Shown one piece after another: positions 45,201 through 53,426 of a stretch of 64,000 nt of DNA. Source of the DNA: Deltaproteobacteria bacterium (GTDB taxonomy: Bacteria > Myxococcota_A > Polyangia > Polyangiales > Houyiibacteriaceae); assembly GCA_017644045.1 (NCBI GenBank), contig JAEPMI010000007.1:1-64000 (forward strand), in the 5' to 3' direction. The position numbers and the translations under genes were made by a program. Below the pieces are notes generated by a model that was not told the origin of the DNA, ran no database searches, and saw nothing but the letters and a program-made list of their open reading frames with translations. Every line of letters begins with the position of its first letter. Position 1 is the first letter of the stretch.

Positions 45201-45351
45201 CATCACCGTCTTCGCGCGCGAGAGCGACGAGGTCGTCAGCCGACGGCTCTTCGTGGTGCGCCGCGACGCGGCGGACGGCTCGCTGATGGCGACCCCGCGA
45301 CACGACGACGCGCTCTTCGGGGTGCCGGTCGAAGAGGAGCAGGAAGAGTGA
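42265..45351 (+). CDS. S41-family C-terminal-processing peptidase with long C-terminal extension
   Basis: 1028 aa from the ATG at 42265 (purine-rich GAGAAAGAAGA upstream), about twice the length of CtpA/CtpB. An N-terminal anchor (about 10-27) is followed by a PDZ domain (GGLGIVISIRDGHLTIIRPMPGTP) and the S41 core. Catalytic S387 (NGSSASASE), K414 and Q418 (RSFGKGSVQ) match the CtpB Ser/Lys/Gln triad spacing. After the core come a Ser/Asp-rich helical part, two beta-sandwich (CARDB-like) segments and an SH3-like domain (VTLADGAEVRAHPSADAPLLGRV), then a final Ig-like stretch. The extension probably targets peptidoglycan or a partner lipoprotein. It acts in the periplasm. Confidence 0.92.
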   Translation: MNSIKRLWKPLLALSAVATAFLLTFGWPPRNGLQVDLDGSGRAQAAANMDPYDLTRLKVLNRALFEVKDHYVEPDRIDYQRMFLAGLNAIQRAVAPVIVHYAEGQESLEVQVRNERRSFGVSVDSPWSLARRYKEVFGFLQAELAGEEVDLRDIEYAAVNGMLRTLDPHTVLLTPDVFEEMQMSTRGEFGGLGIVISIRDGHLTIIRPMPGTPAERAGLERMDRIVKINEESTLNMPLTEAVDRLRGPPGSQVNVWIRRRQPNGNWSNPRRVELTRAVIHIDSVEHRMLGDGIGYVSINNFQGNTHEDLQRALADLHEQNLEGLVLDLRDNPGGLLDQAVRVADTFLSSGTIVRTSSPDERQRDEKFARPEGTEPDYPMVVLINGSSASASEIVAGALKNHDRALIVGQRSFGKGSVQVLQNFQDGSALKLTIAQYLTPGDVSIQGVGIVPDIGIDPMTVDEEDMDLDIDPESYLREADLASHLTNQRARDGLRPSIVLRYYLNREMRQRLREADPRDNENEEEDEFLTRFAKHLLTDVEHSRRPDMLTDAADVIAEVSDREMNRAIADLRRLGVDWSAGTDQGPSTVQVEVSATPGETVRAGDPFGLKVRVTNTGDKPLFRLRAVTESDYRLFDDRELVFGRLDPGQTREWTTTLGVCESDENERRQCRLPKDMPDRADGVKVVFQEEHGHAPETVEIRTQVQALARPQFAYSVHVADDVEGNGDGLLQRGEKASLYLRVKNVGEGQSFETHANLRNLSGRGIVLTAGRFRIDDIAPGEEKVVRFLFEVLGDFERDQAKLEISVIDADLRESVNENVEVPIAARGQAPQSRSGRVTLADGAEVRAHPSADAPLLGRVRGGALQLTAQATANGFIRVELGDEEPGWVAADSANGRGRGGRLSRSYDHMPPELTVEHGGELVTRSDSIRIHGSARDDHQVRDLYIYAGSQKVYYDSNEGDDDTRSMSFDTEVPLHGGVNYITVFARESDEVVSRRLFVVRRDAADGSLMATPRHDDALFGVPVEEEQEE

Positions 45352-46182
45352 TTACTGGGGATCGATCGTGATCCCTGGGGGATCGCGATCGATCCAGCGC
45401 TGATGCGCGCCGTGGAGCAGGTGCGACGCGAGTGACGCGGCCCCGCGGGGGAGTGACTCGTTCAGCGCGTGGACCGCGAGCGTGCGGACGAGCGGTGAAC
45501 GAGCAGGTTCCAAGGCGCGGCGAGCGAGCGGCGCCAGCGCCGCACCGACGGGGTCTTTCGGAAGCGCCTCCAGCACCGAGTGGGCGAACGGGTCCCGAGG
45601 GGCTTCTGGAAGGATGAGTCGGGCGGCGCGGGCCATCCCGACCGTCTCGAGGTGCCGCGCGGTGCGGGTCGCTTCGAGCCCGTGATGCCTCGCCCAGGCG
45701 TCGAGATCGGCGAGCGCCCTTCCCCGCCCGGATGCCGGCTGCCGCCCGCTGATCGCGTGGCCGAGCAGGTGGGCGTAGGTGTCGAGGGGATCGAGGATCC
45801 AGACGGGCGCGTCGTAAGTCTCGTGGTCACGACGGGCCCGGGCGAAGAGCTCCGTCGTCGGAAGGCGGAAGAGGCCGCTCTTGAAGAGTCGACGGTGGAG
45901 GTCGATCGTGGCCGAGATACCGCCCGAGTAGGTCCGTGCCCGGTCGTCACGGTCGCGCGCCACGCAGCGAATGCCGGCCCGCTCGAGAGCGTCGTGCGCG
46001 GCCAGGTAGCTCGCCTCCGGCACCAGGACGTCCACGTCCGCCATGCGGGCGGCACGCCCGGGGGAGGCTTCCAGGTCGAGCAGCACGCCCTTGAGCGGCG
46101 CGATCGGCGCGATCCCATCGAGCACTCGCGCGAGCTGCCCCACGGCCGCCCAAGCCGCGGCACGCCGCAACGCGCGGCTCAT
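45352..46182 (-). CDS. Nucleotidyltransferase-like protein (NTP_transf_5 type)
   Basis: 276 aa. The segment LKGVLLDLEASPGRAARMADVDVLVP carries the K-G...R..D-x-D pattern of the uncharacterised nucleotidyltransferase family often found in polysaccharide and peptide clusters, with IDLHRRLF and DPLDTYAHLLGHA later. Catalytic Asp candidates are in MADVDVLVP. Substrate unknown. Its start overlaps the NDP-sugar pyrophosphorylase stop by 4 nt, linking it to surface-sugar metabolism. Confidence 0.75.
   Translation of the reverse strand: MSRALRRAAAWAAVGQLARVLDGIAPIAPLKGVLLDLEASPGRAARMADVDVLVPEASYLAAHDALERAGIRCVARDRDDRARTYSGGISATIDLHRRLFKSGLFRLPTTELFARARRDHETYDAPVWILDPLDTYAHLLGHAISGRQPASGRGRALADLDAWARHHGLEATRTARHLETVGMARAARLILPEAPRDPFAHSVLEALPKDPVGAALAPLARRALEPARSPLVRTLAVHALNESLPRGAASLASHLLHGAHQRWIDRDPPGITIDPQ
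45359..45395. terminator. Long hairpin over the convergent gene ends
   Basis: GGATCGATCG and CGATCGATCC arms (10 bp) plus inner GATCCC/GGGATC arms (6 bp) and a T-G pair make a 17-bp stem with a TGG loop. It begins 8 nt after the protease stop and lies within the last codons of the minus-strand gene. There is no T-run on either side, so it may be a bidirectional stop, an mRNA stabiliser or a repeat. Confidence 0.55.
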
Positions 46183-47081
46183 TCCGAGGCCTGGACCACG
46201 CGGCCTTCACTGGTCACGATCGCGTCCTCGAGGTCCTCGTCGACCGTTGCTCCGTCCCAGACCACGACCCTGCGCAGCGTCACCGGTCCGATGGTTGCGC
46301 CAGCCCCGACCCAGCTCTCCTGGAGCGTCGCCCCGGAGTCGATGCGCGCGCTCGGATCGATGGGGTTCGAGCGGTCGGCCTCATCGCGGTGCGCGGCCAG
46401 GTAGCGCTCCGGGGTCCCCAGGTCCTCCCACGGCTCCGTCGCCAGGGCTCCGGCGATGGTCTCCCCCGCATTCAGCCAATCGGCGTAGCCCTGGCGGACC
46501 ACGCAGCCCCTCCGGGGAAGCGACCGAAGCGCCCCGGGGCTCAGCACGTGCACGCCGGTGAAGACCCGGCCGGTTCCCGCGTCGGTCTCGGGCTTCGGCG
46601 CGCTGGTCCCGTCGATGCCGCGGACTCGCCCGTCGTGGACCCAGACCGCGCCGAAGCGCTCGGCTCGTTCGTCCGCGCGAACCACCATGGTCGCGAAGGC
46701 GTTCGACTCGTCGTGCACGCGCCGCACGGCGGCCAGGTCGGGCTCGAAGAGCACGTCGGAGTTCATCACGAAGACCGGTTGCTCCGGTTCCGCGAGCCAT
46801 TCGGCCACGTTGGCGATGCCGCCGCCCGTTCCGAGGAGCTCCTCTTCGACCACGAAGCGCAGCGCGACGCCCACGGGCGCGATGGGCGAGAGCGCGCGCT
46901 CGACCGTCGCCGGGAGGTGGTGGGTGTTCACCACGATCTCGGTGACCCCCGCCCGAGCGAGCGCCCCGAGGGCGACGGCGGCCATGGGCCGGTTGGCGAA
47001 GGGCACGGCCGGCTTGGCGCGCTCCTCGGTGAGCGCCTTCAGGCGAGAACCGCGTCCGGCGGCGAGGAGCATCGCGCGCAT
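46179..47081 (-). CDS. NDP-sugar pyrophosphorylase (mannose-1-P guanylyltransferase-like)
   Basis: 300 aa. Nucleotide-binding start MLLAAGRGSRLKALTEERAKPAVPF is the classic sugar-nucleotidyltransferase signature; NSDVLFEPD holds the metal-binding Asp. The C-terminus has hexapeptide-like repeats (ARIDSGATLQESWVGAGATIG, VVVWDGATVDEDL) as in left-handed beta-helix tails. It makes an NDP-activated sugar from sugar-1-phosphate; the sugar is not identifiable. 31 nt separate it from the dehydrogenase gene. Confidence 0.87.
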   Translation of the reverse strand: MRAMLLAAGRGSRLKALTEERAKPAVPFANRPMAAVALGALARAGVTEIVVNTHHLPATVERALSPIAPVGVALRFVVEEELLGTGGGIANVAEWLAEPEQPVFVMNSDVLFEPDLAAVRRVHDESNAFATMVVRADERAERFGAVWVHDGRVRGIDGTSAPKPETDAGTGRVFTGVHVLSPGALRSLPRRGCVVRQGYADWLNAGETIAGALATEPWEDLGTPERYLAAHRDEADRSNPIDPSARIDSGATLQESWVGAGATIGPVTLRRVVVWDGATVDEDLEDAIVTSEGRVVQASE

Positions 47082-47112
47082 CGCGGCGACTCTACCCTAT
47101 CGGTGACGGACG

Positions 47113-48432
47113 TCAGCTCGGCTCGGCCGACGGGACGCCGATGCCTTCGTAGGTGAAGCCCATCCGCCCGAGGCCGTACGTCGTCCAGATGTTGCGACCG
47201 TCGAGGACCAGCGGCTGCTTCATCACGCTCTTGAGGCGCTCGAAGTCGGGGTTCTGGTACTCGCGCCACTCCGTGAGGAGGCAAACGGCGTCGGCGCCTT
47301 CCGCGGCGGCGTACGCGCTGCTGGCATACTCCACACGGTCTCCGTAGCGTTTCTCGGCGTTCTTCATCGCCTCCGGATCGTGCACCGCCACCTGGGCGCC
47401 CTCGGCGAGCAGTGCGTCGATGAGCGTGAGCGAGGCCGACTCGCGAATGTCGTCCGTGCGCGGCTTGAACGCCACGCCCCATACCGCGATGCGCCGACCA
47501 CGGATCTCGCCGCCGAGCCGCTCGCGGAGCTTGCGGTAGAGCACGCCCTTCTGCCGCTCGTTCACCCGGTCCGTGGTGGAGACGAGTTCGAGCTCCATGC
47601 CGTGCTCGCGAGCCGTGTGGACCAGCGCCTTCACGTCCTTCGGGAAGCAGCTGCCACCGTAGCCAGGCCCTGCGTAGAGGAACTTCGGCCCCAGCCGCGA
47701 ATCACTTCCGACGCCGTGTCGCACGGAGTGCACGTTGGCCCCGACCTTCTCGCAGAGCTGGGAGACCTCGTTCATGAACGAGATCCGCATGGCGAGCATC
47801 GTATTCGACACGTACTTGGTGAGCTCGGCGGACGGCGGATCCATGAAGATGAGCCGGTTCTTGTCCAGGCACACCGGGTGGTAGAGGCGCTCCATCACCT
47901 CTCGCGCCGGCGCGTCCTCCTCCTTCACGCCGACGACCACGCGATCGGGGCGGAGGAAGTCGTTCACCGCGTCGCCCTCCTTGAGGAACTCCGGGTTCGA
48001 GACCACCCGGATCGCATGCTTCGCGTCCTTCACCAGGGCTGTCACTCGCGCGTTCGTGCCGACTGGAACGGTGCTCTTGAGGACGAGGACCATCTCCCGC
48101 TGCGCGTGCTCTGCGACCATCTGGGCGACCGCGTCGACGGAAGTCAGGTCGGCGCCGCCATCACCGCGCGGTGGGGTACCTACCGCGACGAACACGACGG
48201 TTGCGTCACGAATCGCCTTCTCGACGTCGGTGGTGAACTGGAGACGCTTGGCTGCGACGTTCCGCTCGACCACCTCGTCGAGGCCGGGCTCGAAGATGGG
48301 GATCTCGCCGGCGTTCAGCGCATCGATCTTCGACTGGTCGACGTCTGCGCAGATCACCGATTGCCCGGTTTCGGCGAAGCAGGCGCCACTCACGAGGCCC
48401 ACATATCCGGACCCCACCATGCACAGTTTCAT
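47113..48432 (-). CDS. ugd: UDP-glucose 6-dehydrogenase
   Basis: 439 aa. NAD-binding MVGSGYVGLVSGACFAE (GxGYxG), catalytic Cys C262 in GYGGSCFPKD, with VGTPPRGDGGADLTSV, KSTVPVGT and SNPEFLKEGDAV earlier and WGVAFKPRTDDIRESAS later, as in Ugd/TuaD. It oxidises UDP-glucose to UDP-glucuronate with two NAD+, supplying a charged precursor for exopolysaccharide or LPS. Full family length. First gene of the minus-strand sugar-nucleotide unit. Confidence 0.96.
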   Translation of the reverse strand: MKLCMVGSGYVGLVSGACFAETGQSVICADVDQSKIDALNAGEIPIFEPGLDEVVERNVAAKRLQFTTDVEKAIRDATVVFVAVGTPPRGDGGADLTSVDAVAQMVAEHAQREMVLVLKSTVPVGTNARVTALVKDAKHAIRVVSNPEFLKEGDAVNDFLRPDRVVVGVKEEDAPAREVMERLYHPVCLDKNRLIFMDPPSAELTKYVSNTMLAMRISFMNEVSQLCEKVGANVHSVRHGVGSDSRLGPKFLYAGPGYGGSCFPKDVKALVHTAREHGMELELVSTTDRVNERQKGVLYRKLRERLGGEIRGRRIAVWGVAFKPRTDDIRESASLTLIDALLAEGAQVAVHDPEAMKNAEKRYGDRVEYASSAYAAAEGADAVCLLTEWREYQNPDFERLKSVMKQPLVLDGRNIWTTYGLGRMGFTYEGIGVPSAEPS

Positions 48433-48580
48433 ATCTCTGTTGACTCCCTCCAGGGCGTCCTAGTCGGGCTGGCGCTCGCTGGCAACGAAAGGCGTCGGTC
48501 CACGGGTCTGTTGCCCCTGTCGCGCGGCCATTCAGCGCCACTTTCTTTGTCCCCCGGCCGAGGCGGGGCAGGGTCGCCAC

Positions 48581-50101
48581 GTGCCCGGACCCCACATCGC
48601 CCACCGACCCAAGCCCGCCGCGCGCGCAGTTCGCCGCCCGGACCCACTGGTAGGTGCTCTGCTCGGCGGGAGCTATCGAATCGAGGCCCCCCTGGCGCGC
48701 GGGGGCATGGGAGCCCTCTACCGGGGGACCCATCTCCGGCTGCAGCGCCCCGTTGCGATCAAGGTGCTGGCCGCTGCCTTCGCGGGCTCGGACACGGCCC
48801 GGCGCCGCTTTCGGCGCGAGGCGCGCGCCCTGGCTCGGCTGCACTCGGAGCACGTGGTCGAGGTCCTCGACGTGCTCGACGCCCCCGACGGGCGGCCGGT
48901 ATTGGTGACGGAGCTCCTCGAGGGGGAGGATCTCAGCCAACGTATCGAGCGCCGCGGCCCGCTACCGACGGCCGAGGTGCTCGCCATCGCGGTGCAGCTG
49001 GCTCGGGCCCTGTGTGACGCCCACGCCGCTGGGGTCGTGCATCGGGATCTGAAGCCGTCGAACGTGTTCCTCGATGGTGAATCCGGGTCGGTCCGGGTCA
49101 AGCTCCTCGACTTCGGTGTAGCTCGCGTGGACGACGACGCAGCCATCACCCGCACGGGGGTCGCGCTCGGGACGCCGCTCTATATGGCGCCCGAGCAGGT
49201 CCGAAAGGCCTCCGCGGCCGACGCTCGCTCCGACGTCTACGGCGCAGGGGCCGTCCTCTATCACGCGCTCACCGGTCACGCGCCCTACCCTGGCGGCAAC
49301 GCGACCGAGGCGCTCGCGCGGGTGCTCGATGGCCCGCCCCCGGCACCCAGCCGCCGGCAGGCGGGAATCCCCTTCGCGGTCGAGGAGCTGGTGCTGCGGG
49401 CGATGGCACGGGAGCCTGAGGCGCGCTTTGCCAGCGCGCGCGCGCTCGGAGAGCGAGCCCAGCATCTGCTGACGCAGCTGGCTCCCTCGACCCGTCCCAT
49501 CACCAAAGGCAGCCGATTTCGAGACGCGGCGCTCTTCCTCGGAGGGAGCAGCCTAGCGGCCGCGGGACTGGCAGCGCAGACGGAGGTTCTCGACACGCCG
49601 GTGGCGCCCTTCGCCGCAGTTGGTGCCGCGCTCACCGCGGTCGGCATCCTGCGCCGGTGGCCCGCCCTCAGCGAGCATCTGGCCATGGGGACCGCCCTCG
49701 GCTTCATCACGTTCGCTGCGGCGAGCCTTCTCGGTCGGCTGGGGTTCTTCGGCGAGCTCGCTCCGTTCGCACTGGGCGCCGTGACCATGGTCACCGGAGC
49801 CTTCTTGGCGGCGACCCACGGACGACCTCAGAGGCGGAGCAAGCGGGCACCAGAATCACCGGTCAGTCCGAGCGCGATCGGCTCGAGCACCACTCTGCCC
49901 TCCGACTCCGCCAGCCGCCCCGCGATCCAGCGGGAGGACCGGTCCGCCTCGCACTCCCTGAGCAGCGTGGCAACGCCTGGCTCAGGTCGAAGCCCGATCG
50001 ACCCGCCTTCGTCGTCGTCCAATCGAAACGCGCCGGCCGTCTCCCGCAAACGCCCCTCGGCGCGAAGGATGATGACCGGCTCTGCCAGCGCCGGGTACTG
50101 A
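48581..50101 (+). CDS. Membrane Ser/Thr protein kinase (PknB-like)
   Basis: 506 aa, GTG start. Kinase domain about 25-300 with all key residues: glycine loop LARGGMGALYRG, K61, E80, HRD Asp D156 and N161 (VVHRDLKPSN), DFG 177-179, GTPLYMAPEQ. Four hydrophobic segments follow at about 318-425 instead of a PASTA sensor. From about residue 430 the sequence is Ser/Pro-rich and runs antisense to the minus-strand gene for 274 nt (49828-50101), so that tail may be a by-product. A PP2C phosphatase lies 4 kb downstream. Substrates unknown. Confidence 0.87.
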   Translation: MPGPHIAHRPKPAARAVRRPDPLVGALLGGSYRIEAPLARGGMGALYRGTHLRLQRPVAIKVLAAAFAGSDTARRRFRREARALARLHSEHVVEVLDVLDAPDGRPVLVTELLEGEDLSQRIERRGPLPTAEVLAIAVQLARALCDAHAAGVVHRDLKPSNVFLDGESGSVRVKLLDFGVARVDDDAAITRTGVALGTPLYMAPEQVRKASAADARSDVYGAGAVLYHALTGHAPYPGGNATEALARVLDGPPPAPSRRQAGIPFAVEELVLRAMAREPEARFASARALGERAQHLLTQLAPSTRPITKGSRFRDAALFLGGSSLAAAGLAAQTEVLDTPVAPFAAVGAALTAVGILRRWPALSEHLAMGTALGFITFAAASLLGRLGFFGELAPFALGAVTMVTGAFLAATHGRPQRRSKRAPESPVSPSAIGSSTTLPSDSASRPAIQREDRSASHSLSSVATPGSGRSPIDPPSSSSNRNAPAVSRKRPSARRMMTGSASAGY

Positions 50102-51063
50102 CGTACCCACTTCCGGTAGCGCTCGTGGACCCGGCGGACCTCGCGCTCGGCCATCTCCGTGAGACGCTCGTGGGACGCAACGGTCAGCTCCGGCGCGACC
50201 TCGTACTGAAGGAGGCGGATCCGCCGGGGGGCGGGGCCCTCCTCGACCTGAGCGAGCCCGACGCGCAGCGTCCGCGGACAGGGACCGACGCTCGCCTCTG
50301 CCGCACCCCTCGTGTGCTCCTCCCGGAACACCTCACCCGTGGTCGTGCATACCAGGTAGCGCCGCTGGACGCTCGACGCTGCACCCGCCGTCGGCAGCCA
50401 CTCGCGGCCCACTTCGACCAACTCGCGCTCGTTCAGGGTCTCCGCGTTCGCGGAGCGTGCTCCGGGCCGAACGGTCCACGCAGCGATTCTCCGCCGCGCC
50501 TCATCGGTCGTCACCTCCTCACGAAGATCCCGGGCCAACCGGGCCGCACCGTCCAGGATGCGAGCCACCAAATCCACGTCACCCTCCACCAGCCCTCGGC
50601 GTAGCCGTGCGAGCGCTCGCCCGAGCCCCGGGGGCGTCGGCCGAGGTGCCTCTCGGAGGACTCGCTCGACGGCCTCACGAACCGCAACGGCCCCCGGCGC
50701 GCCCCGGAGCCCTGCTCGGACCACCGCCGTGACCAGCTCTTCGAGCGCGTCGGCGAACGGGCTGGCTACCCGAGGCGCGCTGATGGAGCCTGGTGCGGTG
50801 GGAAGCTCGCTCTGCCTTCCGGAGCTCACCGTTTGCTCGCCTGCCAGCATGGAGAGGGCGGCGCGTACGTGAGGGCCGTCCGTGGCCCCGTCGGAGGCCA
50901 CCGCTCGAAGGGTCCCGTCCGCCGCCGCCGACAGAACGATCAGCTCTTGTTGCCCGTCGACCTCGATCTCCAGGGTAGCGCGAACCAAGCGGCCGTCGGC
51001 CACCTCGCCGACGACCGCCTCCCGCGCCACGGACACCAAATCGCGGAGGTCGAGCTGGCTCAC
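49828..51063 (-). CDS. Hypothetical protein of the HEAT/TPR operon
   Basis: 411 aa from the GTG at 51063, overlapping the HEAT gene stop (GTGA). No signal peptide or membrane helix. N-terminal ~100 residues read as a domain that ends in SDGATDGPHVRAALSMLAGE; a helical middle (about 120-205) has Arg-rich amphipathic repeats; the C-terminal part (about 240-411) is mixed, with VQRRYLVCTTTGEVFREEHTRG and RVHERYRKWVRQYPA. No family recognised. The last 274 nt run antisense to the kinase gene. Third of three coupled genes. Confidence 0.6.
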   Translation of the reverse strand: MSQLDLRDLVSVAREAVVGEVADGRLVRATLEIEVDGQQELIVLSAAADGTLRAVASDGATDGPHVRAALSMLAGEQTVSSGRQSELPTAPGSISAPRVASPFADALEELVTAVVRAGLRGAPGAVAVREAVERVLREAPRPTPPGLGRALARLRRGLVEGDVDLVARILDGAARLARDLREEVTTDEARRRIAAWTVRPGARSANAETLNERELVEVGREWLPTAGAASSVQRRYLVCTTTGEVFREEHTRGAAEASVGPCPRTLRVGLAQVEEGPAPRRIRLLQYEVAPELTVASHERLTEMAEREVRRVHERYRKWVRQYPALAEPVIILRAEGRLRETAGAFRLDDDEGGSIGLRPEPGVATLLRECEADRSSRWIAGRLAESEGRVVLEPIALGLTGDSGARLLRL

Positions 51064-52826
51064 GCGGCTCTCCGGAGGGCGTCCCAACGACGCTCCAGCT
51101 CGAAGCGTAGCGCTCGATCGACCCGCCTCAGGTCGAGTTCCCGGGCCTCCGCGACCAGCCCGCGCGCCACGTCGACCCGCCCGTCTCCGGCGACCTGCTC
51201 GGCGCGACGCAGAAAGCACCGAGTCGCGGCACGGATCGCCAACGGTTGCCGTTCGACCCGTTTGCGGTCGATCTCGATTGCTCGGCGAAACGACGCGAGA
51301 GCCAGAGCGTGCTGCCGGCGACGCGCGAAGGCCATGCCCAGCGTCAGGTGGGGCCAGACCCAACCGGGTCGGAGGGTCGCCGCGCGCTCGAGGCGTGCCC
51401 TTCCCCGCTGGAGGGCGCCGACTGCGAGCCACACCTGCCCGATGAGATACGAACGCCATGCCGCGAAACGCTTTCCGCCAACGACCACCGTGGGGCGCTC
51501 GTCGGGGACCAGGCGGATCGCGCTCGTGTCGTCGGGCTCGACCTCTTCGCCCCGCAGATCGACCCGCGCGAGGATTGTCTCGCGGGCCTCCTCGAGCTCG
51601 GCCAGGTGCCGTGCACCCCTGGGGGAGCGCGCCACAGCCCGAAGCGCCTTCAGCCCGCGACCATCGGCGACCCGCTGGAGTGCCCGGATCGCGCGGTGAA
51701 GCACGCGCTCGTCCTCGTGGTCCAGAAGCTTGGTGATGCTCGGCGTGTCCTCGACCGTCCCGAGCGTCTCCAGAGCTTCGAGCGCCATCTCGACCACGGC
51801 TACCTCGTCACGCTCCAAGAGGCTGCGGACGTACTCGCGGCCGCGGGCATCCCCGTGCTCGCCGAGCGCTCCGGCGATCAGCGCCTTCGGCCCATCGTGA
51901 CGGGAGCGCTCGAACTGCTCAGCGAGCGACGGCCGCACCCGAGGGTCCATGGTCCGCCGGAGGGCCCGAGCCGCCTCCATCGCCAACTCCTGTCCACCCT
52001 GCCCGAGGAGGATGAGCAGGGAGGGCACCAGCCGGGCGTCGCCCGCGTGACGGAGCGAGGTGAGCATCTCGCGCTGAAACGAGCGTTCCCGCTCGCCGGC
52101 GTCCCCCTCGAGGATGGCTGCGACATGATTGATCAGCAGATCCGGCAGCTCGCGGGCCCGTAAGAAGAGCTCGGCTCGGTCGTCGCCAGGCAGCTCGGCG
52201 AAGGGCTCGTCCGAGCTCTCGCCCTCCCAGTAGGCGCGGACATCGGCCTCGACCTCCGCCGCGAGCTTCGCCCAGCGCTCCCGAGCTGCTCGGATCGAGC
52301 GAGCCGGACCCCCGCCCAGCCGTTCTCGGGCATCCGCGAGCTCCAGCTCGAGGTCGTGGTCGCCGGTTCGGTTGGTCAACTCGGAGAAACGGTTCACTTC
52401 GGTGGGCGAGAGCTCGCGTACCTGGTGGAGCTCGACCAGTCGGGCGAGCGCCGCCCGCCGCTGGCGCAGCGAACCAGCCTGCAGGACCCCGAGGAGCGTC
52501 TCGACGTCGTCGAGATCCGCCGCAGAGAACGTGTCATCGGCGCCAAGACGACCGAGGAGCGACGTGTCGGCAGTCGAACCCGAGGCTTCCTTCTCGGCGG
52601 CGAAGCTCGGGGGCTGCAGCGGCTTCTTCTCCACCTCACCCTCACCGGCCACCGCCACACTGCAGGCGCTCACGATCTGGACCAGCGAACGCGCGGCCTC
52701 GAGATCTGGGGACTCACTGTCCAGCTTCAGCTCTCGGCGAACCTCTTCGCTGGCGCCCTTCCCCAGCCCCTCGAGCAGAGCGTCCCGGAGCCGCTCGACG
52801 CGCGGTTCGAAGCGGTCGCCTCTCAT
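51060..52826 (-). CDS. HEAT-repeat and TPR protein
   Basis: 588 aa, ATG overlapping the previous stop (ATGA). A helical start (about 1-140), then HEAT/armadillo-like repeats at about 240-400 (LPDLLINHVAAILEGD, SLRHAGDARLVPSLLILLGQ, EALETLGTVEDTPSITKLLDHEDERVLHRAIRALQRV). The C-terminal third has TPR-like helices (LIGQVWLAVGALQRGRARLERAATLRPGWVWPHLTLGMAFARR). All scaffold modules; no enzyme site. Probably mediates protein interactions, perhaps with the adjacent kinase. Function unknown. Confidence 0.78.
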   Translation of the reverse strand: MRGDRFEPRVERLRDALLEGLGKGASEEVRRELKLDSESPDLEAARSLVQIVSACSVAVAGEGEVEKKPLQPPSFAAEKEASGSTADTSLLGRLGADDTFSAADLDDVETLLGVLQAGSLRQRRAALARLVELHQVRELSPTEVNRFSELTNRTGDHDLELELADARERLGGGPARSIRAARERWAKLAAEVEADVRAYWEGESSDEPFAELPGDDRAELFLRARELPDLLINHVAAILEGDAGERERSFQREMLTSLRHAGDARLVPSLLILLGQGGQELAMEAARALRRTMDPRVRPSLAEQFERSRHDGPKALIAGALGEHGDARGREYVRSLLERDEVAVVEMALEALETLGTVEDTPSITKLLDHEDERVLHRAIRALQRVADGRGLKALRAVARSPRGARHLAELEEARETILARVDLRGEEVEPDDTSAIRLVPDERPTVVVGGKRFAAWRSYLIGQVWLAVGALQRGRARLERAATLRPGWVWPHLTLGMAFARRRQHALALASFRRAIEIDRKRVERQPLAIRAATRCFLRRAEQVAGDGRVDVARGLVAEARELDLRRVDRALRFELERRWDALRRAA

Positions 52827-53395
52827 GCGACGTCGTCCGGCTCACTCGCCGGGTCCCGGGTCTCGGGTAGCTCGACAGCCATCACGTCGCCGAGGTCCAG
52901 ATCGTCCGCCAGCGGCTCACCCTCCTCTGCATCACCTTCCAGTGGTGGGAGGCTCGGAAGGGCGTCATCGCCCTGGAGGCCCATGGCGAGATCGTCGAGC
53001 CCGGTTTCGCCGCCATCGTCGGATCCGAGCTCGGCGAGCGTGGTGATTCCATGATCGCCCTCCCACTCCTCGGCGCTGGGCGCTTCGGTGCCGTCGCGGT
53101 GGCCGTATTCGGCGTCAGAGGCCGGGATGTCTTCCGCCAGGTCCAGCTCCACCCCTGGCGCCAGCGAGCCGTCGTCCGGCGCGAGCTCCTCGAGCTCGTC
53201 GAGGAGCACTGCCGGATCGAGTTCACCGAGCCCGGCCTCGGCGTCGTCGAGGCCCACGATCTCCCCCGCGGCTGGATCGATGTCCAGCACGAGCTCGCCG
53301 TCGCCGGTCCCGAGGGACTCGTCGGAGCCGAGAGGAGGGAGCGGCGGCAGGTGGAGGAGATCGTCGTCATCGCCGCGGGGCATCAGGGGCCTCAT
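52823..53395 (-). CDS. Acidic low-complexity protein
   Basis: 190 aa from the ATG at 53395. The composition is almost entirely Asp, Glu, Leu, Gly, Pro (DDDLLHLPPLPPLGSDESLG, LDELEELAPDDGSLAP), with short LxxL-type motifs and no stable domain, so probably intrinsically disordered. It opens the three-gene operon (ATGA overlap to the HEAT gene). Disordered acidic proteins of this kind often act as partners or phosphorylation targets, which is a guess here. Confidence 0.65.
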   Translation of the reverse strand: MRPLMPRGDDDDLLHLPPLPPLGSDESLGTGDGELVLDIDPAAGEIVGLDDAEAGLGELDPAVLLDELEELAPDDGSLAPGVELDLAEDIPASDAEYGHRDGTEAPSAEEWEGDHGITTLAELGSDDGGETGLDDLAMGLQGDDALPSLPPLEGDAEEGEPLADDLDLGDVMAVELPETRDPASEPDDVA

Positions 53396-53426
53396 GGTAA
53401 CTGGGGGACGGCGCGCTGGGCAAAGC

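Noticed and set aside
42199-45303. A 1034-aa open frame on the minus strand
   Set aside because: It is the antisense shadow of the S41 protease, lacks domains, and its composition follows the GC-rich codon pattern of the plus gene, which has an intact catalytic triad.
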